Part shown: piece after piece, positions 35,423-44,325 of the stretch
Layout: every line of letters starts with the position of its first letter
How positions within the stretch are numbered: the stretch's first letter is position 1
Notes under the pieces: generated by a model
What the model was told of the DNA's origin: nothing
The model's input: the letters and a program-made list of their open reading frames with translations, nothing else
Databases searched by the model: none
Translations under genes and position numbers: made by a program
NCBI GenBank assembly: GCA_002409325.1
Contig: DHUU01000001.1
Coordinates: forward strand, 1-64,000
Reading direction: 5' to 3'
Length of the DNA: 64,000 nt
Origin: Bacteroidales bacterium UBA5226
GTDB taxonomy: Bacteria > Bacteroidota > Bacteroidia > Bacteroidales > UBA932

Positions 35423-35797
35423 ATGGAAGTTCAAGACAAACATTTTGATGAAATATTTGATTTTAAGGGCAAATGGGATGTTCCTTCAAAATGTGGATTG
35501 AGGATCCTGTATCACAAAGACATCCCTGTTGTCATAGCCACTGAGTTGTATAACCACAATCCCGGTTCCTCTGTCACCTATGCCGGTGGTTTGCTGTTTG
35601 AGCAGATATGCACGGCCAAGGGACTGGATCCTGAACGGGTTGTTTATATTGAATGCAATCCAGACACCCATTCAAGACTTTCTTTTTATTCTGAAGAGTA
35701 CTTCCGCGTGAAATTTACCCAGATGGACGGGAAATTCATTAACCCGAGCTATAATAAATTATCGGATGAGGAAATAAAAGATCTTGTTTTCCCATGA
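35423..35797 (+). CDS. Small protein of unknown function beside the radical SAM gene
   Basis: A 124-residue soluble protein I do not recognise. It has no signal peptide or membrane helix. Features: an acidic start (EVQDKHFDEIFDFKGKW), two cysteines (in PSKCGLR and IECNPD), and TELYNHNPGSSVTYAGGLLFEQ. ATG 35423 follows the radical SAM stop by 4 bases; an in-frame ATG at 35405 would overlap that gene. The gene ends in a 4-base ATGA overlap with the hydrolase. Its place suggests a partner or small-subunit role for the radical SAM enzyme, but this is inference. Confidence 0.7.
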   Translation: MEVQDKHFDEIFDFKGKWDVPSKCGLRILYHKDIPVVIATELYNHNPGSSVTYAGGLLFEQICTAKGLDPERVVYIECNPDTHSRLSFYSEEYFRVKFTQMDGKFINPSYNKLSDEEIKDLVFP

Positions 35798-36651
35798 AAG
35801 TTTCGCAGTCTATACTATCGGGTATTCTGCTTATGTTATCCCTATCGTTACAGGCACAGCAGGTGTTGCGCCCCTGGGAGGGAATCAGGGAAAAAAGCCG
35901 CGTTCGACTGTGGCATTACCACCCTGAATCTGAACAGGCCCGTGGTTCAGGCATCATCATTCTGCCCGGTGGCAGTTACCACCACCTGGGTATCCGAAAC
36001 GAAGGACACAATGTAGCCGCCAGACTGGCCAGGGAAGGCTATACTGCCTTTGTTCTTCGTTACAGTACCGGAATGTATGGGCACAGATATCCTGTCATGA
36101 TGGAAGACATCCAAAGAGCCGTCATGCTGATCAAGGAAAATGCCTCTGAATACGGTATCAGCTCCGATAGCGTAGGTTTGATAGGCTTTTCGGCAGGAGG
36201 ACACCTGGCCGGATGGATGGGAACATACTACGATACTAATTATCTGGCCCGTTACGGACTGAATCCTGACCGTTCCCTACGCCCTGCCTTTGTGGCTATG
36301 ATTTATCCGGTGGTTTCCATGACAGACAGTCTTGCGCATATCCGCTCCCGCCGGAATCTGATTGCCCCCGCACAGCCGGTGGACTTGAAAAATAGCTTAT
36401 CCCTGGAAAAGGTCGTCCGACAGGATATGCCGCCGGTTTTCCTGATGGCCTGTCAGGACGACCCAGTAGTGGATCCTCTGAACACCATCCGCTACAGTGA
36501 TGCATTGGAAGAAAATAAAGTGCCCCACCGCTTGCTGCTATACGAACAGGGCGGGCATGGTTTCGGGTATAAACCTGGCAAATCCAATGATATTGAGGAA
36601 CTTTGGATTCAGGAGTTCCTGCTATGGCTGGAAACAGAAATTAATTATTAA
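35794..36651 (+). CDS. Secreted alpha/beta hydrolase (esterase, BD-FAE-like)
   Basis: A 285-residue hydrolase with signal peptide ending near LSLQAQQ. Catalytic Ser133 is in GFSAGGH, the likely Asp in CQDDPVVDP and His in GGHGFG; the oxyanion region is LPGGSYHH. It is similar to acetyl-xylan esterase/feruloyl-esterase-like carbohydrate esterases. The ATGA overlap with the preceding gene puts it in the operon. Inside a pigment operon a periplasmic esterase could hydrolyse the polyene-lipid ester, but a sugar-esterase role for an unrelated substrate is also possible. Confidence 0.83.
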   Translation: MKVSQSILSGILLMLSLSLQAQQVLRPWEGIREKSRVRLWHYHPESEQARGSGIIILPGGSYHHLGIRNEGHNVAARLAREGYTAFVLRYSTGMYGHRYPVMMEDIQRAVMLIKENASEYGISSDSVGLIGFSAGGHLAGWMGTYYDTNYLARYGLNPDRSLRPAFVAMIYPVVSMTDSLAHIRSRRNLIAPAQPVDLKNSLSLEKVVRQDMPPVFLMACQDDPVVDPLNTIRYSDALEENKVPHRLLLYEQGGHGFGYKPGKSNDIEELWIQEFLLWLETEINY

Positions 36652-36660
36652 CAAAACACT

Positions 36661-37968
36661 ATGGATATCAAATATACATCTACGGAAGAAATCAAACTTT
36701 TCCAGGAAAATCTGTTGCGGCGGGAATTGTCCTACCTGCAGGACAAGTCTCCCTTTTATCGCAGGATGTTCCAAAGGGATGGGGTCGATATCAGAAAGAT
36801 CAGGACTCTGGAGGACCTTCAATACATACCATTCACCAGGAAAAGCGACCTCCAGCAATTTAACGAAGATTTTATCTGTGTTCCCAAAGAACAACTGACC
36901 GATTTTGTTACCACATCGGGAACCATGAGTGATCCGGCTACATTTGCCTTTACTAACAGGGACCTGGACAGGCTGGCTTATAATGAAAAGGTATCTTTTG
37001 AATGTGCCGGTACAAAACCCGGAGATTTAATCCAACTGATGACCACCATGGATAAGCGTTTTGTGGCAGGCCTGGCCTATTACCTGGGCATCCGAAGCCT
37101 GGGAGCAGGGATCATCCGTGTGGGAAATGGCATTCCGGAGCTGCAATGGGATACCATCATAAGGATGAAACCCGACACCATTATCTGTGTACCTTCTTTT
37201 ATTCTCAAACTTATTGAATACGCCGAGGAGAACAATATACCCTATAGAAATTCGAGCATCAGAAAAGCAGTCTGCATAGGAGAAAACCTGCGGAACCAGG
37301 ACTTCTCACTCAACATCCTGGGCCGGCACATCCGGGAAAAGTGGGATATTCAGCTCATATCTACCTATGCTTCCACAGAACTGGGTGCCACCTTCTGCGA
37401 ATGTCCTTACGGAAAAGGAGGACACCACCTTCCGGAACTGGTTATCTGTGAATTGATAGACGATAACGACCGTGTTGTGCCTGCGGGGGAAACAGGCGAA
37501 CTGGTGATCACCAACCTCGGCCTGGAAGGAATGCCTTTGTTGCGTTTCAGGACCGGAGACCTGGCGCGGTTCCACTATGAACCTTGCCAGTGCGGGAGGA
37601 AAACAATGAGAATAAGTCCGTTGCTGGGACGTAAGAATCAAATGATCAAATTCAAGGGCACCACCCTCTACCCGCCTTCCCTATTTGATGTGCTGGAAGA
37701 CATACCCTATATCGGCTGTTACCAGGTGGTACTGTCCAGCAATGTACTGGGTACCGATGATGTACATGTGAAAGTTTCTGTCAAAGAAGGATCTGCTATC
37801 ATCCCGGAGGATGTCACAAAAGCGGTCAAGGATAAATTCCGGGCCAAGGTACGCGTTGCCCCCGAGGTGGAGATCGTTCCCGACGGGGAACTCAAAGACG
37901 AAGTATATAATGATAAAATGCGCAAAGCCCTTAAATTGTTAGATAAGAGGAACAATGTCCCTGGATAA
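36661..37968 (+). CDS. AMP-forming acyl/aryl ligase (phenylacetate-CoA ligase-like)
   Basis: A 435-residue member of the ANL superfamily, PaaK/CapK branch. The phosphate-binding loop is TTSGTMSDP near residue 84-92; STYASTELG supplies the A5 Glu; RTGDLARF contains the conserved Asp; the C-terminal subdomain begins near LGRKNQMIKFKG. It should activate an aromatic acid, most likely the 4-coumarate from the ammonia-lyase, and load it on CoA or an ACP as starter. Only 9 bases from the esterase and overlapping the next gene by 14 bases. Confidence 0.87.
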   Translation: MDIKYTSTEEIKLFQENLLRRELSYLQDKSPFYRRMFQRDGVDIRKIRTLEDLQYIPFTRKSDLQQFNEDFICVPKEQLTDFVTTSGTMSDPATFAFTNRDLDRLAYNEKVSFECAGTKPGDLIQLMTTMDKRFVAGLAYYLGIRSLGAGIIRVGNGIPELQWDTIIRMKPDTIICVPSFILKLIEYAEENNIPYRNSSIRKAVCIGENLRNQDFSLNILGRHIREKWDIQLISTYASTELGATFCECPYGKGGHHLPELVICELIDDNDRVVPAGETGELVITNLGLEGMPLLRFRTGDLARFHYEPCQCGRKTMRISPLLGRKNQMIKFKGTTLYPPSLFDVLEDIPYIGCYQVVLSSNVLGTDDVHVKVSVKEGSAIIPEDVTKAVKDKFRAKVRVAPEVEIVPDGELKDEVYNDKMRKALKLLDKRNNVPG

Positions 37969-39097
37969 AAGATTTGACGACATTCGTCCCTATACCAACG
38001 ACGAGATCCCGGCTGCCATGGAACGTCTTGCTTCAGAATCGCTGCTGGATCAGGTTTTTTTGTGGCTTTATCCCGGACAGCCCAGCCAGGATTGGCGGAA
38101 TAAGCTACGCTCGGTAAAAAGCAGCGAAGAGCTCCAGGAACGTATTATGTATCCTGCGGCAGAGATAATCATCAAAAGAACGATAAGCGGATTTTCCAGT
38201 TCGGGAGAAGAAAATATTCCGCTCGGTAAAGGTGTCCTTTACATTTCCAACCACAGGGACATTGTCCTGGACGCCACCTTGCAGCAACTGGTACTTTACA
38301 GGAATGGGATTCCCACCTCAGAAATATCATTCGGGAGCAATCTGATGCAATCTCCGGTGATCATGGACCTGGGAAAATCCAATAAGATGTACAAGGTTGT
38401 CCGTAAATCGGTAAATATGAGGGATTTAGTCAAAAACTCAAGGCTTTTGTCCGATTATATACGTGACACGATAAACAGGGGCACCTCGGTCTGGATCGCG
38501 CAGCACGATGGGCGGAGTAAAGAAGGGAACGACCTTACCGATCCCGGTCTGCTAAACATGCTATCCATGAGCATGAAAAAAGACCGCGTTGGCGCCCTGG
38601 CTTCACTTCATATTGTCCCGGTTGCTGTTTCATATGAAATTGAACCTTGTGATATCTTGAAAGTCTGCGAAGTACAACAGACAAAAAAGCAGGGCTTCTA
38701 TAAAAAAGCCTCGGGAGAAGACCTTATCAGTATCGTGACCGGGATCACCCAGAAGAAAGGAAAGGTGCATATAACCCTATGTCCTGCTATTACTGTGGAG
38801 GATCTGAAGCCTTATGCCGGATTTGCACAAACTGAATATTTCTATAAGGTGGCAACCCTGATTAACCAAAGGATATACAGTGGATATAAACTTTATGGTA
38901 TCAATTACGCAGCTTTTGACAAGATTACAGGGACAAATGAATTCAGGGAGCATTACACAGAAAAAGATATAAAACTCTTGGAAAGTCGTGAGATGTTGCT
39001 CCCGGCCAGTGACAGTCAAACGAACGCTGCTCTCAAAGACTTGCTTAGGCGCCTGTATGCCAATCCGGTAATGAACAGCTTGAATAAAGCCTTATGA
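37955..39097 (+). CDS. PlsC-like 1-acylglycerol-3-phosphate acyltransferase family protein
   Basis: A 380-residue acyltransferase without a clear membrane helix. The motif is SNHRDIVLDA at 98-107; here His100 is followed by Asp106, one residue more than the standard HX4D, while Asp102 gives a HXD pair. It has an N-terminal ~80-residue extension and a C-terminal helical part (ITGTNEFREHYTEKD). It may transfer an acyl group to the polyene head or a lipid anchor. It overlaps the ligase by 14 bases and the DUF2147 gene by 4. Family is clear, substrate unknown. Confidence 0.78.
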   Translation: MSLDKRFDDIRPYTNDEIPAAMERLASESLLDQVFLWLYPGQPSQDWRNKLRSVKSSEELQERIMYPAAEIIIKRTISGFSSSGEENIPLGKGVLYISNHRDIVLDATLQQLVLYRNGIPTSEISFGSNLMQSPVIMDLGKSNKMYKVVRKSVNMRDLVKNSRLLSDYIRDTINRGTSVWIAQHDGRSKEGNDLTDPGLLNMLSMSMKKDRVGALASLHIVPVAVSYEIEPCDILKVCEVQQTKKQGFYKKASGEDLISIVTGITQKKGKVHITLCPAITVEDLKPYAGFAQTEYFYKVATLINQRIYSGYKLYGINYAAFDKITGTNEFREHYTEKDIKLLESREMLLPASDSQTNAALKDLLRRLYANPVMNSLNKAL

Positions 39098-39705
39098 ATG
39101 CTTTGGTAAAGCGCATACCGATTATTACATTGATTATGATTATGGCCGCTGCCCCGGCAGGGGTTGCTGCTATTGGGCAGGGGCAGCAAAAAACAGCAGC
39201 CGAACGCAGCGCTGTTGGAAATATCATTCATTTTTTTTCTCAACCGGTGAATTACTCCCGTGAACCGGTGCATCCCTCACAGGTAGTGATTTTCGCTGAC
39301 TCTCTGGCCGGGGTGAAATCTGTTGATCCGGCAGACAGGATCCTGGACTATATATGGGAATCACAACGTGAAGCGGGCAGAACCCGTTTTGAAAAACAGG
39401 CAGACGGAACTTACCTGGCCCGCCTTGTCTGGGCTCCCGGAACGGAAGGAAAAGACCCCTCAAAAGACTTCAGAAATCCGGACAAAACACTTAGGAACAG
39501 GCCTATCAAGGACCTTGTATATAGTGATGGCATAGTCTATAGCGACGGGAAGTGGCTGGCCCCCTATATGTATCACCCCAATTTTGGAATCACCGCCAAT
39601 AAAGGGGTAATCTTTTTCAACAAAGACGGTGATTTGATCATCCGCGGAACCAAATGGGGTTTTTCCTCCACGGAATGCTTCAAGCCCGTGATAATCGCGC
39701 CCTGA
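39094..39705 (+). CDS. DUF2147-family secreted protein
   Basis: A 203-residue protein with a signal peptide (IITLIMIMAAAPAGVAA). The C-terminal part carries the DUF2147 pattern: DPSKDFRNPDKTLRNRPIKDLVYSDGIVY in sections, SDGKWLAPYMYHPNFG, and DLIIRGTKWG. The function of the family is unknown; members are extracytoplasmic beta-rich proteins. It starts in an ATGA overlap, so it is the last gene of the pigment operon, and its stop is directly next to the stop of the convergent gene on the minus strand. Confidence 0.8.
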   Translation: MNALVKRIPIITLIMIMAAAPAGVAAIGQGQQKTAAERSAVGNIIHFFSQPVNYSREPVHPSQVVIFADSLAGVKSVDPADRILDYIWESQREAGRTRFEKQADGTYLARLVWAPGTEGKDPSKDFRNPDKTLRNRPIKDLVYSDGIVYSDGKWLAPYMYHPNFGITANKGVIFFNKDGDLIIRGTKWGFSSTECFKPVIIAP

Positions 39706-40623
39706 TTATTTGACCACCAACGCATTGGCGACACGCCTTTCACCCTGGTTGTCAAAATTTTTATTGTCCGACGGGTGATTAGCCACTTCTACGGGTTTAC
39801 GCAAATTTCTGCGCACACATAAGGTAGAGGAACCACCTCCGTCCAGGTTGATTGCATCATGGGATCTGAGCCATCGCATGATACGTTGCAGTTCTTCCAT
39901 GGTCATACCGGCAGCTTCATCTGCCCTGCCATCCACAACCACCAACAGGATCCTCCCTCCCCTTCTTATTCCCAGAGCAGTCCTGGGATGGCGTGCCTTG
40001 TTGAATTGATTCTCAATGACCGGTACATCCTTCCCAGCTGAACGCAATACAGGACCCGAGGAAATTACATCTTCAGCTGCCAGTCCTTTTTCCCAGCGGT
40101 CCTGATCATCGGTGAGCATCACATGGTCAGGAACAGCATAAATGGACAACTTGCCTTTGTCCGATACGGCGATAGACCCGGATTGACGGAACGTGCGGAG
40201 CCCTTCTTTCGGAATCCTGTTGGGTGCCAGCTCATTTTGATCAATTCGCAGGTAGTTGACAGACTTCCAGGGGGCATCCCAGGCAAAAAAAGAACCGTTT
40301 ATTCCGGCCAGGGCATCGGCATATTCCACAAAATCACTTGTAAGCACGAGTGCCGTATCGGCCACGATATCAAAACGGAAAGAACTCCTGACTTCCAGCA
40401 CGGATACAAATTGATTGGAATTGAACAGGGAGCTGTCTGTAAAAGCACACTGACGAAGCATGATCCCGCCAAGGTGCAGTAACCTTTTTTCCCAACGGGC
40501 ATTAACAAAAAGCACGGAATCTGCATCCGGTGTGACGGAAAGCTCTTGTTTCAGCCCCTGTGAATCGGTGGCTGCAAGCAGAAAAATCCATAAAAACAAT
40601 AGCCAGCCTATATTCCTTTTCAT
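39706..40623 (-). CDS. NAGPA-domain phosphodiester glycosidase family protein
   Basis: A 305-residue exported protein (signal: NIGWLLFLWIFLLAATDSQG). The domain is that of N-acetylglucosamine-1-phosphodiester alpha-N-acetylglucosaminidase: GINGSFFAWD, RHPRTALGIRRGGRILLVVVDGR in parts, and the diagnostic INLDGGGSSTL. Such domains cleave sugar-1-phosphate diesters and related exopolysaccharide linkages. It is monocistronic, divergent from the DUF2461 gene with 37 bases between starts. I found no exact TAnnTTTG box for it. Confidence 0.85.
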   Translation of the reverse strand: MKRNIGWLLFLWIFLLAATDSQGLKQELSVTPDADSVLFVNARWEKRLLHLGGIMLRQCAFTDSSLFNSNQFVSVLEVRSSFRFDIVADTALVLTSDFVEYADALAGINGSFFAWDAPWKSVNYLRIDQNELAPNRIPKEGLRTFRQSGSIAVSDKGKLSIYAVPDHVMLTDDQDRWEKGLAAEDVISSGPVLRSAGKDVPVIENQFNKARHPRTALGIRRGGRILLVVVDGRADEAAGMTMEELQRIMRWLRSHDAINLDGGGSSTLCVRRNLRKPVEVANHPSDNKNFDNQGERRVANALVVK

Positions 40624-40635
40624 CGTGCAAATATT

Positions 40636-40643
40636 TATATTTG
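40636..40643 (+). promoter_or_regulatory. -7 promoter box of the DUF2461 operon
   Basis: TATATTTG fits TAnnTTTG and ends 17 bases before ATG 40661. No -33 TTG is evident. Confidence 0.5.
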
Positions 40644-40660
40644 CTAAAATTACAAAAATT

Positions 40661-41341
40661 ATGGAACGGGTAACCGACTTCCTTTCTCTGCTGAGTCAAA
40701 ACAACAACAAACCATGGTTTGACGCGCATAAATCCCAATACCGGGAAGCCCTTGAAGTTTTTAATCATTTTACCGTACAGTTCATAGAAGGCATTGCCTT
40801 ATTTGACAAGGATGTGACCGGTCTGACGGTAAAAGATTGCACATACCGCATTTATCGGGACCTGAGGTTTTCGCCCGACAAAACACCATACAAGACCTAT
40901 ATGGGTGCGTACATCTGCCCGGGTGGGAAGAAATCCGGATTTGCAGGGTACTATTTTCATATTGGGGCACCGGCAAACGACTGGTCCGGAAATTATTTCA
41001 TGAGTAGCGGCTTGTTCCAACCTGGGCCGGCAGTCCTGAATAGTGTGCGGGACGACATACTCTACGATGCAAACCCCTTCCAGAGGGCCATTGCCCTGGC
41101 AGATGAATTCGAACTGGACACTCAGGACAGCCTAAAAAGGGTCCCGGCAGGATATCCGGCCGATTCACCTTATAAAAGTTTTTTCAGGCTCAGGAATTTT
41201 CTTCTGGCCAAATATTTGGACGATAAATTCATTCTTGATAAGAATCTGTTAAAAAACGTCTTGTCCGGATTTAAAAAGACCCATACCTTTGTCGCCTTGC
41301 TGAACCGATCTGTTTCTTATGTCATCACATCCCAGAATTAA
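40661..41341 (+). CDS. DUF2461 domain protein
   Basis: A 226-residue cytoplasmic protein of the DUF2461 family: DFLSLLSQNNNKPWFDAHKSQY at the start, CTYRIYRDLRFSPDKTPYKTYMGAYI in sections, and GYYFHIGA. The function of this widespread family is not established. An open frame extends back to 40460, but it would overlap the divergent gene and cross the -7 box, so ATG 40661 is used. It overlaps the oxidoreductase gene by 23 bases. Confidence 0.85.
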   Translation: MERVTDFLSLLSQNNNKPWFDAHKSQYREALEVFNHFTVQFIEGIALFDKDVTGLTVKDCTYRIYRDLRFSPDKTPYKTYMGAYICPGGKKSGFAGYYFHIGAPANDWSGNYFMSSGLFQPGPAVLNSVRDDILYDANPFQRAIALADEFELDTQDSLKRVPAGYPADSPYKSFFRLRNFLLAKYLDDKFILDKNLLKNVLSGFKKTHTFVALLNRSVSYVITSQN

Positions 41342-42416
41342 AGCAGCCATCATAGGCTTTGGCCGGATGGGCGAAATGTACCTGCACCAGATGCTCAGAA
41401 GTACGCAATGGGAAGTTCGCGCCATCTGCGATACCGACCCCGATGCCCTTGCCGTTGCCGCCAATATTGCCCCGTCAGATACCGTACTGACTGCCCATGA
41501 AGATGATATTTTTAATGATCCCCAAATATGCATGGTAGTCCTTTCTGCCCTGGCCGATTCGCGCAAAAGGCATCTATTCAAGGCAGTGGAACATCATAAG
41601 CACGTGGTTACCGAAAAACCGCTGGGTTCAAACATAGAGGAAGAGTACGAAGTGATGGAAAAGATCAGGCAAAACAACCTGATGGTTACCGTAAACCTGC
41701 CGCTCAGGACAGCATGGTATCACAAAGTTATCAGGGAATTTATCTCATCGGGAGAAATCGGGGACCTTGCCATTGTCAGGATTTGCCATATGACACCGGG
41801 ATTAGCACCCGGAGAGGGACATTGGGCCGAAGGACCGCTGTTTCACGATTGCGGGCTGCATTATGTAGATATTGCGCACTGGTATGCCCAGAGCGATTTT
41901 AAGACCTGGAACGCCCAGGCCATACGTATGTGGAATTACCACGAACCCTGGTGGCTGCAGGTTCATGGAACATTTGAAAACGGTATTGTCTTTGACATTA
42001 CCCAGGGGCACGTATATGGCCAGCTTGCAAAGGACCTTACCCATAACGGGTATGTAGACATAATAGGGACCAAAGGGATAGCCAGAATGACACACGATTT
42101 TGTGACGGCCACGGTAGAACTGCACGGCATTACAAAAACACAGGTGATCCGGAAGCCTTTCGGAGACAAGAACCTGGATGTTTTACTGGACCTTTTCGCC
42201 CGTTCCATTATACAGGGAAACCTGGATCCTTCCCTGCCTAAGGTAAAGGATGCCGTTATAGCCTCTGAATACGCATGGAAATTCCTGGAAGATGCAGCCC
42301 GGCATGATATGCCCGCAAGGGGCGACAACAAGACCCTGGAAGAAATCAGGGAAAGGAGGAATAACAAACGTATTGGTTACGGGCTGTTAAGAAAAAAGAA
42401 GAAATATAATGACTAA
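41319..42416 (+). CDS. Gfo/Idh/MocA family oxidoreductase
   Basis: A 365-residue NAD(P)-dependent sugar or inositol dehydrogenase-like protein. The Rossmann motif is IIGFGRMGEMY near residue 11. The family's EKP motif is in VVTEKPLGSN (Lys likely catalytic), and HDCGLHYVDIAHW holds the DxxxH-type active site (Asp, His, Asp, His). No signal peptide is seen, although many Bacteroidetes homologues are exported. Substrate is unknown. It is second in a three-gene run DUF2461 - this - SDR, with only 3 bases before the SDR gene. Confidence 0.88.
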   Translation: MSSHPRIKAAIIGFGRMGEMYLHQMLRSTQWEVRAICDTDPDALAVAANIAPSDTVLTAHEDDIFNDPQICMVVLSALADSRKRHLFKAVEHHKHVVTEKPLGSNIEEEYEVMEKIRQNNLMVTVNLPLRTAWYHKVIREFISSGEIGDLAIVRICHMTPGLAPGEGHWAEGPLFHDCGLHYVDIAHWYAQSDFKTWNAQAIRMWNYHEPWWLQVHGTFENGIVFDITQGHVYGQLAKDLTHNGYVDIIGTKGIARMTHDFVTATVELHGITKTQVIRKPFGDKNLDVLLDLFARSIIQGNLDPSLPKVKDAVIASEYAWKFLEDAARHDMPARGDNKTLEEIRERRNNKRIGYGLLRKKKKYND

Positions 42417-42419
42417 GAC

Positions 42420-43154
42420 ATGGAACGTGCTGTTATTGTTGGGGCCACATCGGGCATTGGGCGTGAAGTTGCACAAATCCTGCTCAAAAAAGGCTGGCAT
42501 GTAGGTATTGCCGGCAGACGGGAAGACATCTTGAGGCAAATGAAGGCGCTTCAGCCACAGGCCATCGAATATCAGGTTATAGATGTCACCAGCGAAGATG
42601 CCCCCGGACGGCTTCAAGATCTGATTAACAAGTTGGGAGGCATGGACCTGTACCTGCATTGTTCCGGTTATGGACGAATCAATCCGGATCTTGATCCTTC
42701 CATAGATACAAAGGTTGTCCGGACCAATATAACCGGGTTTGTTGTCATGGCGAATTATGCATTCCGGTTTTTTAAAGAACAGAATCGCGGACACCTGGCT
42801 GCCATCACATCGATAGCCGGCAGGCGTGGCACGGGTCTTAACGCCGCTTATTCGTCTTCAAAACGTTTTCAGATGGCTTACCTGTCTTCACTGGCTCAAT
42901 TGTCCCATAATGGAAAATACAACGTCAGGATCACAGATATTCAGCCCGGTTTTGTAAAAACGGACTTCCTGCAACATTCCTACCCAATGATGATGAAAAC
43001 CCCTTATGTGGCCGGTAAAATCGTCAGGGGATTATGCAAAGGGAAACGGTTCATTGTTATAGACTGGCGCTACCGCATAGTGGCATGCGTCTGGCACATG
43101 ATACCCCATTGGATCTGGGAGCGGATTAACCTGCAGGCGTTTGTCAGTTGGTAA
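42420..43154 (+). CDS. Short-chain dehydrogenase/reductase
   Basis: A 244-residue classical SDR: cofactor motif GATSGIG near residue 8 and catalytic Ser, Tyr and Lys (SIAGRRGTGLNAAYSSSKRF). The C-terminal ~40 residues are hydrophobic/aromatic (VACVWHMIPHWIWERI), suggesting membrane association. Substrate is unknown. Its last 11 bases overlap the 3' end of the convergent PatB gene. Confidence 0.87.
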   Translation: MERAVIVGATSGIGREVAQILLKKGWHVGIAGRREDILRQMKALQPQAIEYQVIDVTSEDAPGRLQDLINKLGGMDLYLHCSGYGRINPDLDPSIDTKVVRTNITGFVVMANYAFRFFKEQNRGHLAAITSIAGRRGTGLNAAYSSSKRFQMAYLSSLAQLSHNGKYNVRITDIQPGFVKTDFLQHSYPMMMKTPYVAGKIVRGLCKGKRFIVIDWRYRIVACVWHMIPHWIWERINLQAFVSW

Positions 43155-44325
43155 GGCTCCTGTAGTAGTTGTATAGCTGCTCCAGTGCCCGCTGTAATAT
43201 GGCTTTAGGGCAGGCGGCGTTCAGTCGCATAAATCCCTCCCCTCCCGGGCCGAACATGGCCCCGTCGTTGAGTGCAAGCCCTGCACCGGTAAAAAAACCC
43301 GGAATATCTTCAATACCCGCTTTTTTTAATTCCCTGCAATCCAGCCAGACAAGAAAAGAGGCATCGGGCCTGGCCGCCTTGATCTGGGGAATCAGGCGGG
43401 GCAGTCGTGTAACTACAAAATCTATGTTATTCTCCACGTAATCAAGCATCTGCCTGTGCCATTCCTTTCCCTGGCTATAGGCTGCATGTGTGGCAACGGT
43501 GGCGACCAACGTGGGGTCGTCCAGTTCATTGGCATGTAAAAAGCTGTAGAAGCTTTTTCTTAGCTGCGGATTCTCAATGACAGCGAAAGAACTAACCAAA
43601 CCGGCCATATTGAAGGTCTTTGAAGGGGCCCCGAACACAATGCCCACCTGGGCCGCTTCCTGGGAAACGGTCGTGAAGGGGATATGGCGGTTCCCGAACA
43701 ATGGCATGTCGGCATGGATCTCGTCAGAGATCACAGTCACGTTGTATTTATAACAAATACGGGCTAAGTCAGCTAGGGTTTCCTTACTCCACATACAACC
43801 TCCTGGATTGTGCGGATTAGACAATACCAACAGGGGGCACCTGCGGCGTTTCAATATATCTTCCAGATGATTTAGATCCATATGGTAACGGGTTCCATCC
43901 CAGATCAATGGATTGTTTTGCACTACCCTGGCGTTGCGTTCGGTTACCATGCTGAAAGGATGGTAAACCGGCGGTTGTATGATTACAGAATCGCCTTTCC
44001 CCGTATAATGTAAGATTGCCAGTCCTATACCCTTAACTATTCCCGGAATGTAGGTAAGCCACTCCCGGCGTATTTCCCAGTCATGCAGGTATTTCAGCCA
44101 GGAGATAATGGACTGCCAGTAATCCTCCGGAGCTATTGTATAACCAAAAATCGGGTGTTTCAGTCTGTCTTCAAGGGCTTTTCTTATAAAAGGGGGTGTT
44201 TCAAAGTCCATATCGGCCACCCACAGGGCAATCAGGTCTTCTTTTCCGAACAGGTCTTTTAACCGGCCTAACTTTACGGTATTGGTTCCGCTTCTGTCAA
44301 TAATGGTGTCAAAATCGTATCTCAT
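43144..44325 (-). CDS. PatB/MalY-family PLP aminotransferase/cystathionine beta-lyase
   Basis: A 393-residue fold-type I PLP enzyme. The opening DFDTIIDRSGTNTVKLGRL and LWVADMDFETPP are typical of the MalY/PatB branch. The Schiff-base Lys is in GAPSKTFNMAG, the Asp contacting the pyridine N in VISDEIHAD, and NPHNPGG is present. Members cleave cystathionine or cysteine conjugates; MalY also regulates transcription. It is last in the recycling operon, with a 4-base overlap with the MurU-like gene. Whether it belongs functionally is unclear. Its stop lies inside the convergent SDR gene. Confidence 0.9.
   Translation of the reverse strand: MRYDFDTIIDRSGTNTVKLGRLKDLFGKEDLIALWVADMDFETPPFIRKALEDRLKHPIFGYTIAPEDYWQSIISWLKYLHDWEIRREWLTYIPGIVKGIGLAILHYTGKGDSVIIQPPVYHPFSMVTERNARVVQNNPLIWDGTRYHMDLNHLEDILKRRRCPLLVLSNPHNPGGCMWSKETLADLARICYKYNVTVISDEIHADMPLFGNRHIPFTTVSQEAAQVGIVFGAPSKTFNMAGLVSSFAVIENPQLRKSFYSFLHANELDDPTLVATVATHAAYSQGKEWHRQMLDYVENNIDFVVTRLPRLIPQIKAARPDASFLVWLDCRELKKAGIEDIPGFFTGAGLALNDGAMFGPGGEGFMRLNAACPKAILQRALEQLYNYYRSLTN

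Noticed and set aside
40460..40660. N-terminal extension of the DUF2461 protein
   Set aside because: Overlaps the divergent NAGPA gene and passes through the -7 promoter box.
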